Part shown: positions 1-7,358 of the stretch, one piece after another
Layout: every line of letters starts with the position of its first letter
Position numbering within the stretch: position 1 is the first letter of the stretch
Origin: Vibrio lentus
GTDB taxonomy: Bacteria; Pseudomonadota; Gammaproteobacteria; Enterobacterales; Vibrionaceae
Assembly: GCF_030409755.1 (NCBI RefSeq)
Contig: NZ_JAUFQE010000002.1
Location: forward strand, 3,224,001 to 3,288,000
DNA length: 64,000 nucleotides
Direction: 5' to 3'
Made by a program: the position numbers and the translations under genes
The notes under the pieces: model-generated
Seen by the model: the letters and a program-made list of their open reading frames with translations, nothing else
The model's database searches: none
What the model was told of the DNA's origin: nothing

Positions 1-201
1 CGCACGCTCTGATTCAAGGCGATTCATATGAACAGGATCATGTCCCCAAAGAACAACATTGGCACCGTTACGCGCTAGAGATATCGCTAAAGATGTCCCG
101 TAAGAGCCTGCGCCAATTACAGTCATAGTGATCTCTTTGCCGTAAGCGCTGTCTTTACCGTAAGCATCTGTCGTGTTCGTCGGGCGAGTTGTTTCTGTCA
201 T
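1..201 (-). CDS. gpsA: Glycerol-3-phosphate dehydrogenase [NAD(P)+], N-terminal part
   Basis: Only the first 67 codons are in the window; the gene runs off the left edge. The enzyme reduces dihydroxyacetone phosphate to sn-glycerol 3-phosphate for phospholipid synthesis in the cytosol. The Rossmann dinucleotide-binding motif [12 protein letters not shown] is visible about 28 residues in, followed by NVVLWGHD. The ATG at 201 gives a hydrophilic leader of about 25 residues before the core; an internal ATG at 126 would start directly at MTVIGAG. It lies downstream of secB on the same strand, as in E. coli, but a hairpin with a T-run separates the two, so it probably has its own promoter in 202-290. 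Confidence 0.93.
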   Translation of the reverse strand, partial: MTETTRPTNTTDAYGKDSAYGKEITMTVIGAGSYGTSLAISLARNGANVVLWGHDPVHMNRLESERA

Positions 202-291
202 GCTTCCACCTAAAAATAATGAGGGAAATCGAAGAGTTCTGAAAAAGCTATCCACTAAAATAGGAAGAGCTTTCAATCTTAGTACAGTGTA

Positions 292-331
292 AAGAAAAAA
301 TGCACATCGCAGAAGTTACGATGTGCATTTA
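292..331 (-). terminator. Rho-independent terminator after secB
   Basis: Read on the minus strand, an 11-bp stem (AAATGCACATCG / CGATGTGCATTT) with a loop of about 9 nt is followed by TTTTTTCTTT. It lies 49 nt past the secB stop and before gpsA, so it should end or attenuate secB transcription. Confidence 0.75.
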
Positions 332-379
332 AAAGCTAACTAGCGCTTGAAACGTTAGAGTTAAGTTCTACTTTGAGAC

Positions 380-847
380 TTAAGCCTGTTCGCCTTCAGC
401 TTGTTGAGCTTGGTTTTGTAGGTAGTTCATGAACAAAGCATCGAAGTTTACTGGAGCTAGGTTCAGTTGTGGGAACGTACCTTTAACTACTAGGCTAGAA
501 ATTGTTTCACGAGCGTATGGGAACAGGATGTTCGGGCAGAATGCGCCTAGGCAATGAGCCAGTTGACCAGCTTCCATTTCGCTTGCAGAGAAGATGCCGC
601 CTTGTTGAACTTCACAAAGGAATGCAGTGTCTTCTGCGTTCTTAACCGTAACCGTTAGACGTAGGATTACTTCGTAAACGCCTTCGCCAAGTTCACGGCT
701 TTGAGTGTCTAGGTCCAGTTTTACATCTGGGTTCCACTCTTTCTGAAACATGTCTGGAGAGTTTGGCGCTTCGAAAGATACGTCTTTTAGGAAGATCCGT
801 TGGATTGCGAAGTTTTGTTGTGCGTCTTGTTGTGCTGCTTCAGCCAT
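380..847 (-). CDS. secB: Protein-export chaperone SecB
   Basis: SecB is a tetrameric cytosolic chaperone that holds secretory preproteins unfolded and passes them to SecA. The 155-residue length equals that of E. coli SecB. Family features visible are the [16 protein letters not shown] start of the core, the aromatic substrate-groove residues, GIF and the [17 protein letters not shown] block, and the NFDALF segment near the C-terminus. The acidic tail (EGEQA) is usual. It sits between yibN and gpsA on the minus strand, the conserved gammaproteobacterial order, but without the grxC gene that lies there in E. coli. Confidence 0.97.
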   Translation of the reverse strand: MAEAAQQDAQQNFAIQRIFLKDVSFEAPNSPDMFQKEWNPDVKLDLDTQSRELGEGVYEVILRLTVTVKNAEDTAFLCEVQQGGIFSASEMEAGQLAHCLGAFCPNILFPYARETISSLVVKGTFPQLNLAPVNFDALFMNYLQNQAQQAEGEQA

Positions 848-873
848 TTTCTTGTCCTTAAAAATTTATAATT

Positions 874-906
874 AGGTTTTGTTCGCCATATCTGCCGGAC
901 AAAACC
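874..906 (-). terminator. Possible hairpin between yibN and secB
   Basis: GGTTTTGT and ACAAAACC form an 8-bp inverted repeat around a 16-nt loop in the 141-bp gap between yibN and secB. The following sequence is AT-rich but has no clean T-run, so it may be an attenuator or only a processing hairpin. Confidence 0.35.
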
Positions 907-988
907 TTAAAGTCATATTCGTGTAATCAGGTCAGTCTGCTTCTTGTCTTTAATGGTTTGTTACCTTTAACGACTTCTTACCTTTAAC

Positions 989-1423
989 CTATTTTTTACC
1001 TTTAACCAAAGGTAGGTTAGCTTCGTTCCAAGCTACTAAGCCGCTTTTCAGTATGCTTACGTTTTCGAAACCTGCTTTAACCAGCAAGTTCGCGCTTTCT
1101 TGAGCTGTTTGACCTGTCTTGCATACTACGATGATTGGGTCTGCTTTGTGGCTTTCAAGGCTACCAAAGCTATTTGCTTTGATATCTGATGGCAAAATGT
1201 GAACTGCGTCCGTAATATGACCCTTTTTGAACTCATCTTTAGTACGAATATCAACCACAACACCGTTTTCACGGTTAATCATGTGTGTGGTTTGCGCTGC
1301 CGTGATCTCTTTGTAGGCTGCGTTTGATGTCTTGATAACGTTCGCAATGATGGCAACAACCAAGCCGATCCATACGATGGCTAAAATCATATTCTCTTGA
1401 ACAAATGGAACTAACTCTTGCAT
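989..1423 (-). CDS. yibN: Membrane-anchored rhodanese-like protein (YibN family)
   Basis: A 144-residue protein with one N-terminal transmembrane helix (about residues 12-29, ILAIVWIGLVVAIIANV) followed by a single rhodanese domain. The catalytic loop is CKTGQTAQ, with the active-site Cys at about residue 101, so sulfur-transfer or persulfide chemistry is plausible, though the substrate is unknown. The motif VVDIRTKDEFKKGHI is the usual rhodanese N-terminal signature. It is upstream of secB-gpsA on the same strand. In E. coli yibN is the immediate divergent neighbour of gpmM; here gpmM lies about 27 kb away, across the inserted locus. Confidence 0.88.
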   Translation of the reverse strand: MQELVPFVQENMILAIVWIGLVVAIIANVIKTSNAAYKEITAAQTTHMINRENGVVVDIRTKDEFKKGHITDAVHILPSDIKANSFGSLESHKADPIIVVCKTGQTAQESANLLVKAGFENVSILKSGLVAWNEANLPLVKGKK

Positions 1424-1845
1424 ATCTTGAACTCTTATTCGTTATTGGGCGAAAATTTATAGGCAAAGAGTATAGCGAGAAAGGGTCGGAGAATACAGAG
1501 GAAGGCGTTGTGGAACTCAGTGTTACCTCTCTTTCTTAGTACATCGCGTCTCGTTCACTCGAATCCCACATTCACACTTCAAATTATTCAACAATCCTAG
1601 CTTTTGGTTCTCCCCCTTAAACACCGGACTATAGTGAGTGGTGATGTCAATAAAAGGGGGAGTTAGAGGGGGTTGCTAGCGATGCTTAACCAACCCTTCC
1701 CAGCCTCCCCTTATATTGATATTTTTTGCCAAGTAACAGTCGTGATAAAAGGGAGGAGCTAAAAGCACCGCTCGTATCTGCTTCTAGCTCTTCGCATCCC
1801 GTTTACTTGTATCTTATCTCTTCACCTAATAGTAAAAAATAACGG

Positions 1846-1972
1846 CGTCATTCCCTACAGTGAGGCTCGAGCGTGATAGGGAATCTCTTTTCGTCGTGAG
1901 TACCAAACATGTAAATTGGACGTGACATTGAGATTCCAGATATTTCGTCCCTCAATTCTGGAATGACGGAGT
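1846..1972. repeat. Paired palindromic intergenic element, copy 1
   Basis: Two imperfect palindromes lie about 30 nt apart: one with arms CATTCCCTA / TAGGGAAT (about 1850-1890) and one with arms GATTCCAGA / TCTGGAATGAC (about 1929-1970). The same two modules recur at 2476-2620 and, in inverted order, at 30157-30281. They lie outside genes and could fold as paired hairpins. Origin unknown; they resemble small non-coding mobile repeats. Confidence 0.7.
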
Positions 1973-1984
1973 TTAATAGAGGGG

Positions 1985-2031
1985 CGAATCCCGCTTACCC
2001 GTTACTCGTATCTGCTCTTGAACACCCGCAT
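1985..2031. repeat. Degenerate 43-nt intergenic repeat
   Basis: The text TTACTCGTATCTGCTCTTG matches the 43-nt unit seen cleanly at 36362-36542. It ends directly at the stop of the holin gene. Confidence 0.5.
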
Positions 2032-2368
2032 CTACTTCTTCACCACGCCACCCGTTAAATACAATCCAATCGCTGCTAACACTGGATAACCAAACGCTTC
2101 ATTGGTCATTTCCCCCCAAGGGTTTCCAATCGTAGCCGTGCATGCAGCCCAAAATCACCATCACATGCAGTGCCACATAAGGAATGGTGAACAACAACAC
2201 GATGTAGCGCTGTACCAACTTAAAAGGTTCATACGCTTTAAGCAATGCCAGCTTGTGCTTCGCTTTTTCTTCATCAGTAAAAAACATCGCATCTCCTGTG
2301 TTGGTGATTGCATCTAACGCTTTGCTAATGGAAGACTGGCTCCCAAATATTCTTCCGAACAATGTCAT
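2032..2368 (-). pseudogene. Three-TM phage-type holin, frameshifted
   Basis: The ATG at 2368 has a clear AAGGAG about 6 nt upstream. The frame reads MTLFGRIFGSQSSISKALDA..., then FTDEEKAKHKLALLKAYEPFK and a hydrophobic helix, the pattern of the holin family associated with gene-transfer-agent release. In the given sequence the frame stops at 2099, just after KPLGGNDQ. Removing one G from the G6 run (C6 on the plus strand, 2112-2117) restores EMTNEAFGYPVLAAIGLYLT and a natural stop at 2032-2034. So either the last membrane helix has been lost by a real frameshift, or the homopolymer was misread. It is the last gene of a minus-strand lysis-like set. Confidence 0.65.
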
Positions 2369-2475
2369 ACTGCTCCTTGGTTTATTGATTGGCTTGGGCC
2401 GCATGTATACTTTGACTGTATAACTTTCTGATTCGACAACCTTAGCGAGACCTCTCCTCCGCCATTTGTGCGTTG

Positions 2476-2620
2476 AATTAGATTCCCTATCACGTTCGTC
2501 CCTCACTGTAGGGAATGACGACTTTTTGATTTAATTAATACCCTCTAGCAGCATCGTTTAACTTACCCATACCACCATATTGTCATTCCAGAACTGAGGA
2601 ACGAAGTATCTGGAATCTGC
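2476..2620. repeat. Paired palindromic intergenic element, copy 2
   Basis: Contains the module GATTCCCTATCACG...TAGGGAATGACG (about 2483-2521) and the module TGTCATTCCAGA...TCTGGAATCTG (about 2580-2620). The modules match those at 1846-1972 and 30157-30281. Confidence 0.7.
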
Positions 2621-2629
2621 TTTTAGTCT

Positions 2630-2694
2630 CTTCGCTACTCGTTCTCGCGCCACCCTCACCTGCTCCTCTAGCTTTTCGCATCCCGCATCTGCCT
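2630..2694. repeat. Degenerate 43-nt intergenic repeat
   Basis: Degenerate copies of the CTCTTCGCATCCCGCATCTGC unit lie just downstream of the amidase stop. They carry the same words as the cleaner tandem copies at 36362-36542. Confidence 0.45.
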
Positions 2695-3072
2695 CTAGGC
2701 TCTTAAAGCCATAACCGGACACGCCTTATTCACACCCCAATCTTTATGCCCCTTAACATTCTCATCTGAAATCAAAAACTGCTCTTGTAGCGCAGCCATC
2801 AAATCAAACAATGCCTTACGCTGAGCAAGCGTGAAGTTATCTTCTGGTTGCAGCTCGGCATTACAGCCACCGACCATACAAACCCCAATATTGCCTTTGT
2901 TGTGGCCTTTCACATGCGCGCCAGTTTGCGACAACGGCCTGCCCACTTGGACATCCCCATTGCGACGAATCACAAAGTGATACCCCACATCACGCCAGCC
3001 TCTCTTTTTATGCCATCGGCGAATCTCGGCTACGTCTAAATCTTGCTTTGCCGGCGTGGCGCTGCAATGCAC
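2695..3072 (-). CDS. T7-lysozyme-like N-acetylmuramoyl-L-alanine amidase (endolysin type)
   Basis: About 125 residues of an Amidase_2/PGRP fold, which cuts the amide between MurNAc and the stem peptide. Visible catalytic elements are the first zinc His in VHCSATPAK, the Tyr-His of DVGYHFVIRRNGDVQ, GRPLSQTGAHVKGHNKGNIG, and the distal zinc His with the Lys/Cys of GHKDWGVNKACP. No ATG is present: the assigned start is GTG at 3072, directly before HCS. The frame stays open back to 3183 (residues SFIT precede the V), so the true start may be a little upstream. No signal peptide is seen, so export would need a holin, and a holin gene lies downstream. Function is confident; the start is not. Confidence 0.82.
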   Translation of the reverse strand: MHCSATPAKQDLDVAEIRRWHKKRGWRDVGYHFVIRRNGDVQVGRPLSQTGAHVKGHNKGNIGVCMVGGCNAELQPEDNFTLAQRKALFDLMAALQEQFLISDENVKGHKDWGVNKACPVMALRA

Positions 3073-3252
3073 CGTAATAAAAGAGTAGGGCGGGCAATGA
3101 GGTAGGCGGAGTAAAACCGAAACCAGACTGAAAGCATACGGAGTTAACAGAAAAGGGGGATGCTGATGGTAAACAAGGCTCTAACGAAGGGATGAGCTCT
3201 ACCTGGCTAGCCTGTTCTTGCGAACAATCCCGCTCTTGTAAAACAGAAGCCT

Positions 3253-3789
3253 CTAAAGGCTGGTGTGGAACTCGATCAGTTGCTGGTGGAGTGTTTGACA
3301 AAATAAATCCTCTTGTTGTTGTAACCAGGTGACTAAAGGCGTAGATAACGATTCTTTTAAATTAGGGTGCAATGCGATGTGTTGTCGCAAACTGGTGGCT
3401 ACGGTTTTGGCATAACAAGAGTGGTGGCTGACATAACGTAAATACATCACGCAATAACCCAGTGGCTGCCTGCGCCGTGCTCGGCTGATCATCCAACAAA
3501 TATCGTCATAGCTAGGATGTTCAAAGCGAGTATCTTCAAAGAGCAGATTTTTACAACGAGCACCTTCAAAATCAGGCTCTTCGAAGCGCTGGTCTTCGAA
3601 ATGCTTACCTTCATAGCACTTGTCCTCATAAGCCTTTTCCTTATAAACCCCAGCCTCACTGCTCTCGAAGCCATATTGGTCATCACATAACAATGTGTGG
3701 TGTGACTGAGTGAGGGAGTTAGCACGGCACTCGATGCTCGCCATTCCGGGTTGGTACGCTAAAATAAAAAGAGAAACTATCGCCTTCAT
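3253..3789 (-). CDS. Small secreted Cys-rich protein with a 10-fold five-residue repeat
   Basis: I do not recognise this protein. The ATG at 3789 has AAGGTG about 6 nt upstream and gives 178 residues beginning with a short signal-like stretch MKAIVSLFILAYQPGMA. In the mature part aromatic residues fall exactly every fifth position for about ten repeats (roughly residues 49-94: YKEK, YEDK, YEGK, FEDQ, FEEP, FEGA, CKNL, FEDT, FEHP, YDDI). This recalls pentapeptide-repeat helices, although the usual small i-2 residue is missing. Eight Cys residues suggest disulfides outside the cytosol. It overlaps no other confident gene and heads the minus-strand set that continues with the amidase and holin. 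A longer open frame extends upstream to 3879. Confidence 0.5.
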   Translation of the reverse strand: MKAIVSLFILAYQPGMASIECRANSLTQSHHTLLCDDQYGFESSEAGVYKEKAYEDKCYEGKHFEDQRFEEPDFEGARCKNLLFEDTRFEHPSYDDICWMISRARRRQPLGYCVMYLRYVSHHSCYAKTVATSLRQHIALHPNLKESLSTPLVTWLQQQEDLFCQTLHQQLIEFHTSL

Positions 3790-3879
3790 TAAGCACCTTA
3801 TTGCTGCATGGAGAGGGCAATGTACTTCAAGATTTGTGATTGGGGTTGGCGGTAATGACGCGAAAACGGAGGAACACAA

Positions 3880-4123
3880 AAAAGTGAGAGGTGCTTCGAA
3901 GGCTATCAGTCTAGATGGCTGTGTTGTTGCATATCGATGAGAGCAAGCAGGATAAACACTTTTTGTTACTTTTTATCTCGCCTTACCTTTGCCCCTAATA
4001 CTTAAAAAAGTGGTGTTAATAACTTGTTATGCAAACGAATGGCTCTAGCCAGATCAAAGGTAATAGTTAGACCAAGACAAGCGCTAGACCAAGGCCAATA
4101 TCAACTAACAACGAGCGTTAATC
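3880..4123. other. Divergent intergenic region
   Basis: This AT-rich stretch separates the minus-strand lysis-like set from the plus-strand HTH gene. It presumably carries promoters for both, but no clear -35/-10 pair or operator could be fixed by eye. Confidence 0.4.
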
Positions 4124-5157
4124 ATGTGTGTTTCTCTTATTCTTTCTTGTATCCCATTAAAAACCGGCTCGCCCATCAGCAAGTTGGTGTTATTAAAATT
4201 AGCCGACAATGCAGACGCGCGCGGCGTGTGTTTTCCTTCCCTAAATTACTTAGCGCAATATTGCGAAGTGTCGGTAAGAACCGTGAAACGACACGTTAAC
4301 GAGCTCGAAAAACAAGGCTTTGTGAAGCGAATAAAGCGCTTTGATGATTCAGGACGCCAGCGCAGCAATATCTATCAGCTGCGCCTACCCAGCGACAGCC
4401 ACATTCAACAGGCCGATTTAAACCAAGCAGATAGAGGTTTAGACCAAACCGACCATTCAGACACTCCCCTGGGTGACTCAAGATCCAACACGGAGAGTGA
4501 TCATCCTGCACACATAATCTTTCATAAAGAACATAAAACAGAGTTGAGCTTGAAAAGCGATATCTTAGATGACACCGATGTGCTTGATCTCCCAAGCGGT
4601 TCTGAACAACATGAGCTATCGACACCTAAAACCAAAAATGAAGCCGTGATTCACCTGCTCACCAAAGAGGGCAGCGCGCCATTTATCATGAGTTCACCAC
4701 CATACTAGAGCGCACCTACCCAAAGTTAGATGTGCTGCAAGAACTGCATGCCATGCAAGCGTGGTTGTACATCAACCCGGATAAGCGCAAACCCTTTGAG
4801 CACATTGGCCACTTTGTGAATGGCTGGCTAAGAAGAAGCGCCCAAGCCAAAACGAAGCAGAGCTCGTCATCATTTTTCCATCAAACAAGAGCGGCTAAGC
4901 AAACAAAAGCGGTGAAACCCTCAAAGAAAGCTAAATCAATAAAAGCCGTAGGATCAAGAAAAGCAGATGCGCCCTCAACAGCTTCAAACCAAGCGCAGCC
5001 AGTCAAAAGCAATCAAGTCGAAAGCAAATCTCAAAACCCTACACCTGTCTCTCAGGCCCTAGCGGACTACAACGCCAAAAGCACCACCAACCCGTTCGAA
5101 GCTCGAATCAAGGCTCTAGTTCAATCCAAATCGGCGAGCACAGACTCCAAGCAGTGA
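4124..5157 (+). pseudogene. HTH replication-type protein (HTH_36), frameshifted
   Basis: Residues 15-85 form a winged-helix domain of the kind at the N-terminus of phage and plasmid replication or DnaT-like proteins: SKLVLLKLADNADARG, then FPSLNYLAQYCEVSVRTVKR and ELEKQGFVKRI. The frame ends at 4708 (SSPPY), but inserting one T in the TTT at 4682-4684 continues as FYHEFTTILERTYPKLDVLQ and on to the frame ending at 5157, which contains NPDKRKPFEHIGHFVNGWLRR, a DnaT-like C-terminal motif, plus a Lys-rich tail. One gene of about 345 codons is therefore broken by a one-base deletion, real or a read error. It is divergent from the lysis-like genes. A role in replication or primosome loading is inference. 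Confidence 0.6.
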
Positions 5158-5290
5158 CCATTCGATGATTCACAGACTAAGCGCTTATTCACATAGCCAA
5201 AAGCTAAGGAAAACCAAAGGCTAAGGCAGACCAAATGCGAGTGCAGACAAAAACGGCAAGAAACAAAAAGTAGAATTAGGGAGAGGGCAA

Positions 5291-5611
5291 ATGGACGAGA
5301 GCAGCCTAAGAAAACTGACAACGGAAGAAAAAGTCACCATTTTAGAAAAAGAGATAGCGCGAGTGGAAGGACGTATTGGAGAGTTCTTGAAACTGCTGGT
5401 TAACCACTACCCACAAGGGCTAACACGCACCGAGATCAAAGCGTTATTGGTTGTGAACAACAACCCAAGCTTCGTGTCTCTGTACCGAAAGGGCAATATT
5501 TTCATTGATATAGAAAAGCGCTACTGCGATGCTGCACAAGAAAACCGCTACCACATAGGAACCCAGTACCTGCAAGACGTACAATGCTGCCGGTGGTTAA
5601 ATACGTGGTAA
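5291..5611 (+). CDS. Hypothetical protein, 106 aa, coiled-coil N-terminus
   Basis: Not recognised. The ATG at 5291 follows AGGGAGAGGGCAA, a usable ribosome site. Residues 8-35 are charged and heptad-like (LTTEEKVTILEKEIARVEGR), suggesting a short coiled coil. The rest (HYPQGLTRTEIKALLVV) could be a small helical DNA-binding fold. It follows the broken HTH gene on the same strand with a 133-bp gap. It is the last gene before the O-antigen leader. Confidence 0.5.
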   Translation: MDESSLRKLTTEEKVTILEKEIARVEGRIGEFLKLLVNHYPQGLTRTEIKALLVVNNNPSFVSLYRKGNIFIDIEKRYCDAAQENRYHIGTQYLQDVQCCRWLNTW

Positions 5612-5738
5612 CAAGCTGACTAATCAAGGTATTATTTTCACTAGTTAATATACGCCTGTTTTGCTAGAATTCTCGCTAATTAGAACCGTGTGAACTCCAT
5701 AGAAGTGGTTTACCTTGCCTTTAGGAGCCAAACCTAAG

Positions 5739-5749
5739 GGCGGTAGCGT
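5739..5749 (+). promoter_or_regulatory. ops element (JUMPstart core, RfaH recruitment site)
   Basis: GGCGGTAGCGT is an exact match to the ops core within the non-coding leader of a polysaccharide operon. In enterobacteria this sequence in the nontemplate strand recruits RfaH to RNA polymerase for long-range antitermination. The following bases are ATC rather than the usual G. The first gene of the operon now starts 1.6 kb downstream because an IS lies in between. Confidence 0.8.
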
Positions 5750-5805
5750 ATCTAAAGTAGAATGGGTCTCAACGAAATAGCACTAAAAGCTGTTGAGTGA
5801 CAGGG

Positions 5806-7118
5806 TAGGGAGAAATCATCAACATGCCCTTGTTTTAAGGCTTCGTGGCTTGTTAGGCACTCTATTTTTCAATATGGTTAGCTAGTACCATCACATAATT
5901 GACAATTAACCGATGATCAATTTGTAGATCATTTTCAGTGTTTTCTAATACCTCCATAGAAAAATTGGAGGTCCAACAGTGAGTAACCAACACCCATTTA
6001 TGCATTTTGATGTCATCCCAGATTACCGCCAACAAGGCAAAGTCGAACTGATATTATTTTGTTAACAATTTGCGCCGTACTTGCCGGTCAAGATGATTGG
6101 AAAGCCATTCATCTTTACGGCTAAGCACAGTTAGCTTTTTTAAAGCGGTTTGGTGATTTTAGTCATGGTGTACCTTCTACATCGACAATAGCAAGAGCGA
6201 TGGGAATGATTAATGCCACTCGCCTACAGAAGTGTTTTATCGAATGGATGAAGGATTGTACTGAGCTGACTAAGGGTGAAGTGATTGCCATTGATGGTAA
6301 AACCGTTAGGGGCTCTTATGATGACTCTCGCGGTCTTGGTGCTATTCACATGGTAAACGCTTTTGCGACTGAAAATGGTGTTAGTCTCGGACAACATAAA
6401 GTTTACGAGAAATCGAACGAGATCACTGCTATCCCAGAGTTACTCGAACTGCTTGATATATCAGGTTGTTTGGTCACTATTGATGCAATGGGATGCCAAA
6501 AGAAAATTGCTCAGAAAATACTTAATAAGAATGCCGATTACTTACTGGCGGTTAAAGGTAATCAGGGGCGTTTAGAGCAAGCGTTTAATGATTATTTCGA
6601 TATGAGTATGCTGCAAAATCATGATGGTGATTCGTATAGCACGCAGGAAAAGTCTCGTGGCCGCCAGGAAACAAGACTGGCCTTAACGAATACTGATTTG
6701 AGTGTTTTAGGTGATGTTGGACTTGAATGGCCAGAGCTAAAAACAATGGGTATCGTTGTTTCTTTGCGACAAAAGGAAGAGGTCGCGAAAGAGTCAGAAT
6801 TCACGGTTAGATACTACATTAGCTCGAAGGAATTAAGTGCTAAAGAATTGTTAAATGCCATACGTTCACATTGGTTGGTTGAGTCGATGCACTGGTCGTT
6901 AGATACCGCTTTCGGTGAAGATGCCAGCCGAAAACGAGTAGATGAAGGTGCAGAAAATTTTGCAAGGATCAGGCAAATGTGCTTAAACATGCTGAAGAGT
7001 GAAACGACTCTCAAAGCGAGTATTAAACACAAAAGAGCCATGTGTGCGATGAATTGTGAGTATCTTTTAAAGGTTCTGGCAAGCCTTTATTGACGGGAAT
7101 GTTCATGATTTTTCCGTG
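5806..7118 (+). mobile_element. ISAs1-family-like insertion sequence, copy 1 (defective)
   Basis: The ends are imperfect inverted repeats: left GGGAGAAATCATCAACATG, right CATGATTTTTCCGTG on the plus strand. It carries one DDE transposase gene of the ISAs1 type. The second copy (24285-25605) is near-identical. Copy 1 has a 10-base deletion near position 6046 relative to copy 2 and lacks copy 2's two one-base deletions. The shared sequence goes on about 80 bases past the right end (to 7201) in both copies, so the exact boundary, or the mode of duplication, is uncertain. Confidence 0.8.
5979..7093 (+). pseudogene. ISAs1-like transposase, copy 1, disrupted
   Basis: The frame would begin at GTG 5979 behind GGAGG. 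A 10-base deletion near 6046 (compared with copy 2) shifts it, and an in-frame TAA replaces a Gln codon in LYG-stop-AQLAFLKR at about 6121. From 6200 on, 297 codons are intact and contain the DDE catalytic region: VIAIDGKTVRGSYD, TIDAMGCQKKIA, YLLAVKGNQ, and the C-terminal HWLVESMHWSLDTAFGEDA. The active site is retained but the N-terminal domain cannot be made as one chain. Confidence 0.85.
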
Positions 7119-7202
7119 CGTTAAATACTGAGTTCCGAGAGAGAGTTTTGTTTGGGATTTAAGGTGTTTTAATAAATTTGCAACTCATGCGGGAACCCTG
7201 AG

Positions 7203-7250
7203 GGTTCTGGCAAGCCTTTATTGACGGGGATGTATATGATTTTTCCGTGT
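7203..7250 (+). mobile_element. Right-end remnant of the same IS
   Basis: The 48 bases GGTTCTGGCAAGCCTTTATT... to ATGATTTTTCCGTG repeat the last bases of the IS just upstream (about 7071-7118), including the terminal repeat. This is a solo IS end left by an earlier insertion or by recombination. Confidence 0.7.
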
Positions 7251-7358
7251 ACAAGGGACTGTCAAAAATAGGCTGTCTCAAAATGAATAAAAAGTGTCTC
7301 AGCATGTTTTTATGACTGAGGTTGAAGTGTCGAAAATTTCATAAATAGAACTTAAAAT

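Larger units (their letters stand above)
1467..2031. other. Repeat-rich intergenic region
   Basis: No convincing gene is seen. The stretch contains one paired palindromic element (1846-1972) and degenerate copies of the 43-nt intergenic repeat (about 1530-1575, 1781-1812 and 1985-2031). The yibN promoter should lie near its left edge. Confidence 0.7.

Noticed and set aside
3008..3301. 97-codon minus-strand frame overlapping the amidase, considered as a spanin
   Set aside because: No signal peptide, lipobox or membrane helix; Pro/Ser-rich sequence looks like an off-frame reading. Kept only as a possible upstream part of the amidase region.
6363..7041. Small frames on either strand inside the transposase copies
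   Set aside because: Out-of-frame readings of the transposase gene; the same frames recur in copy 2.
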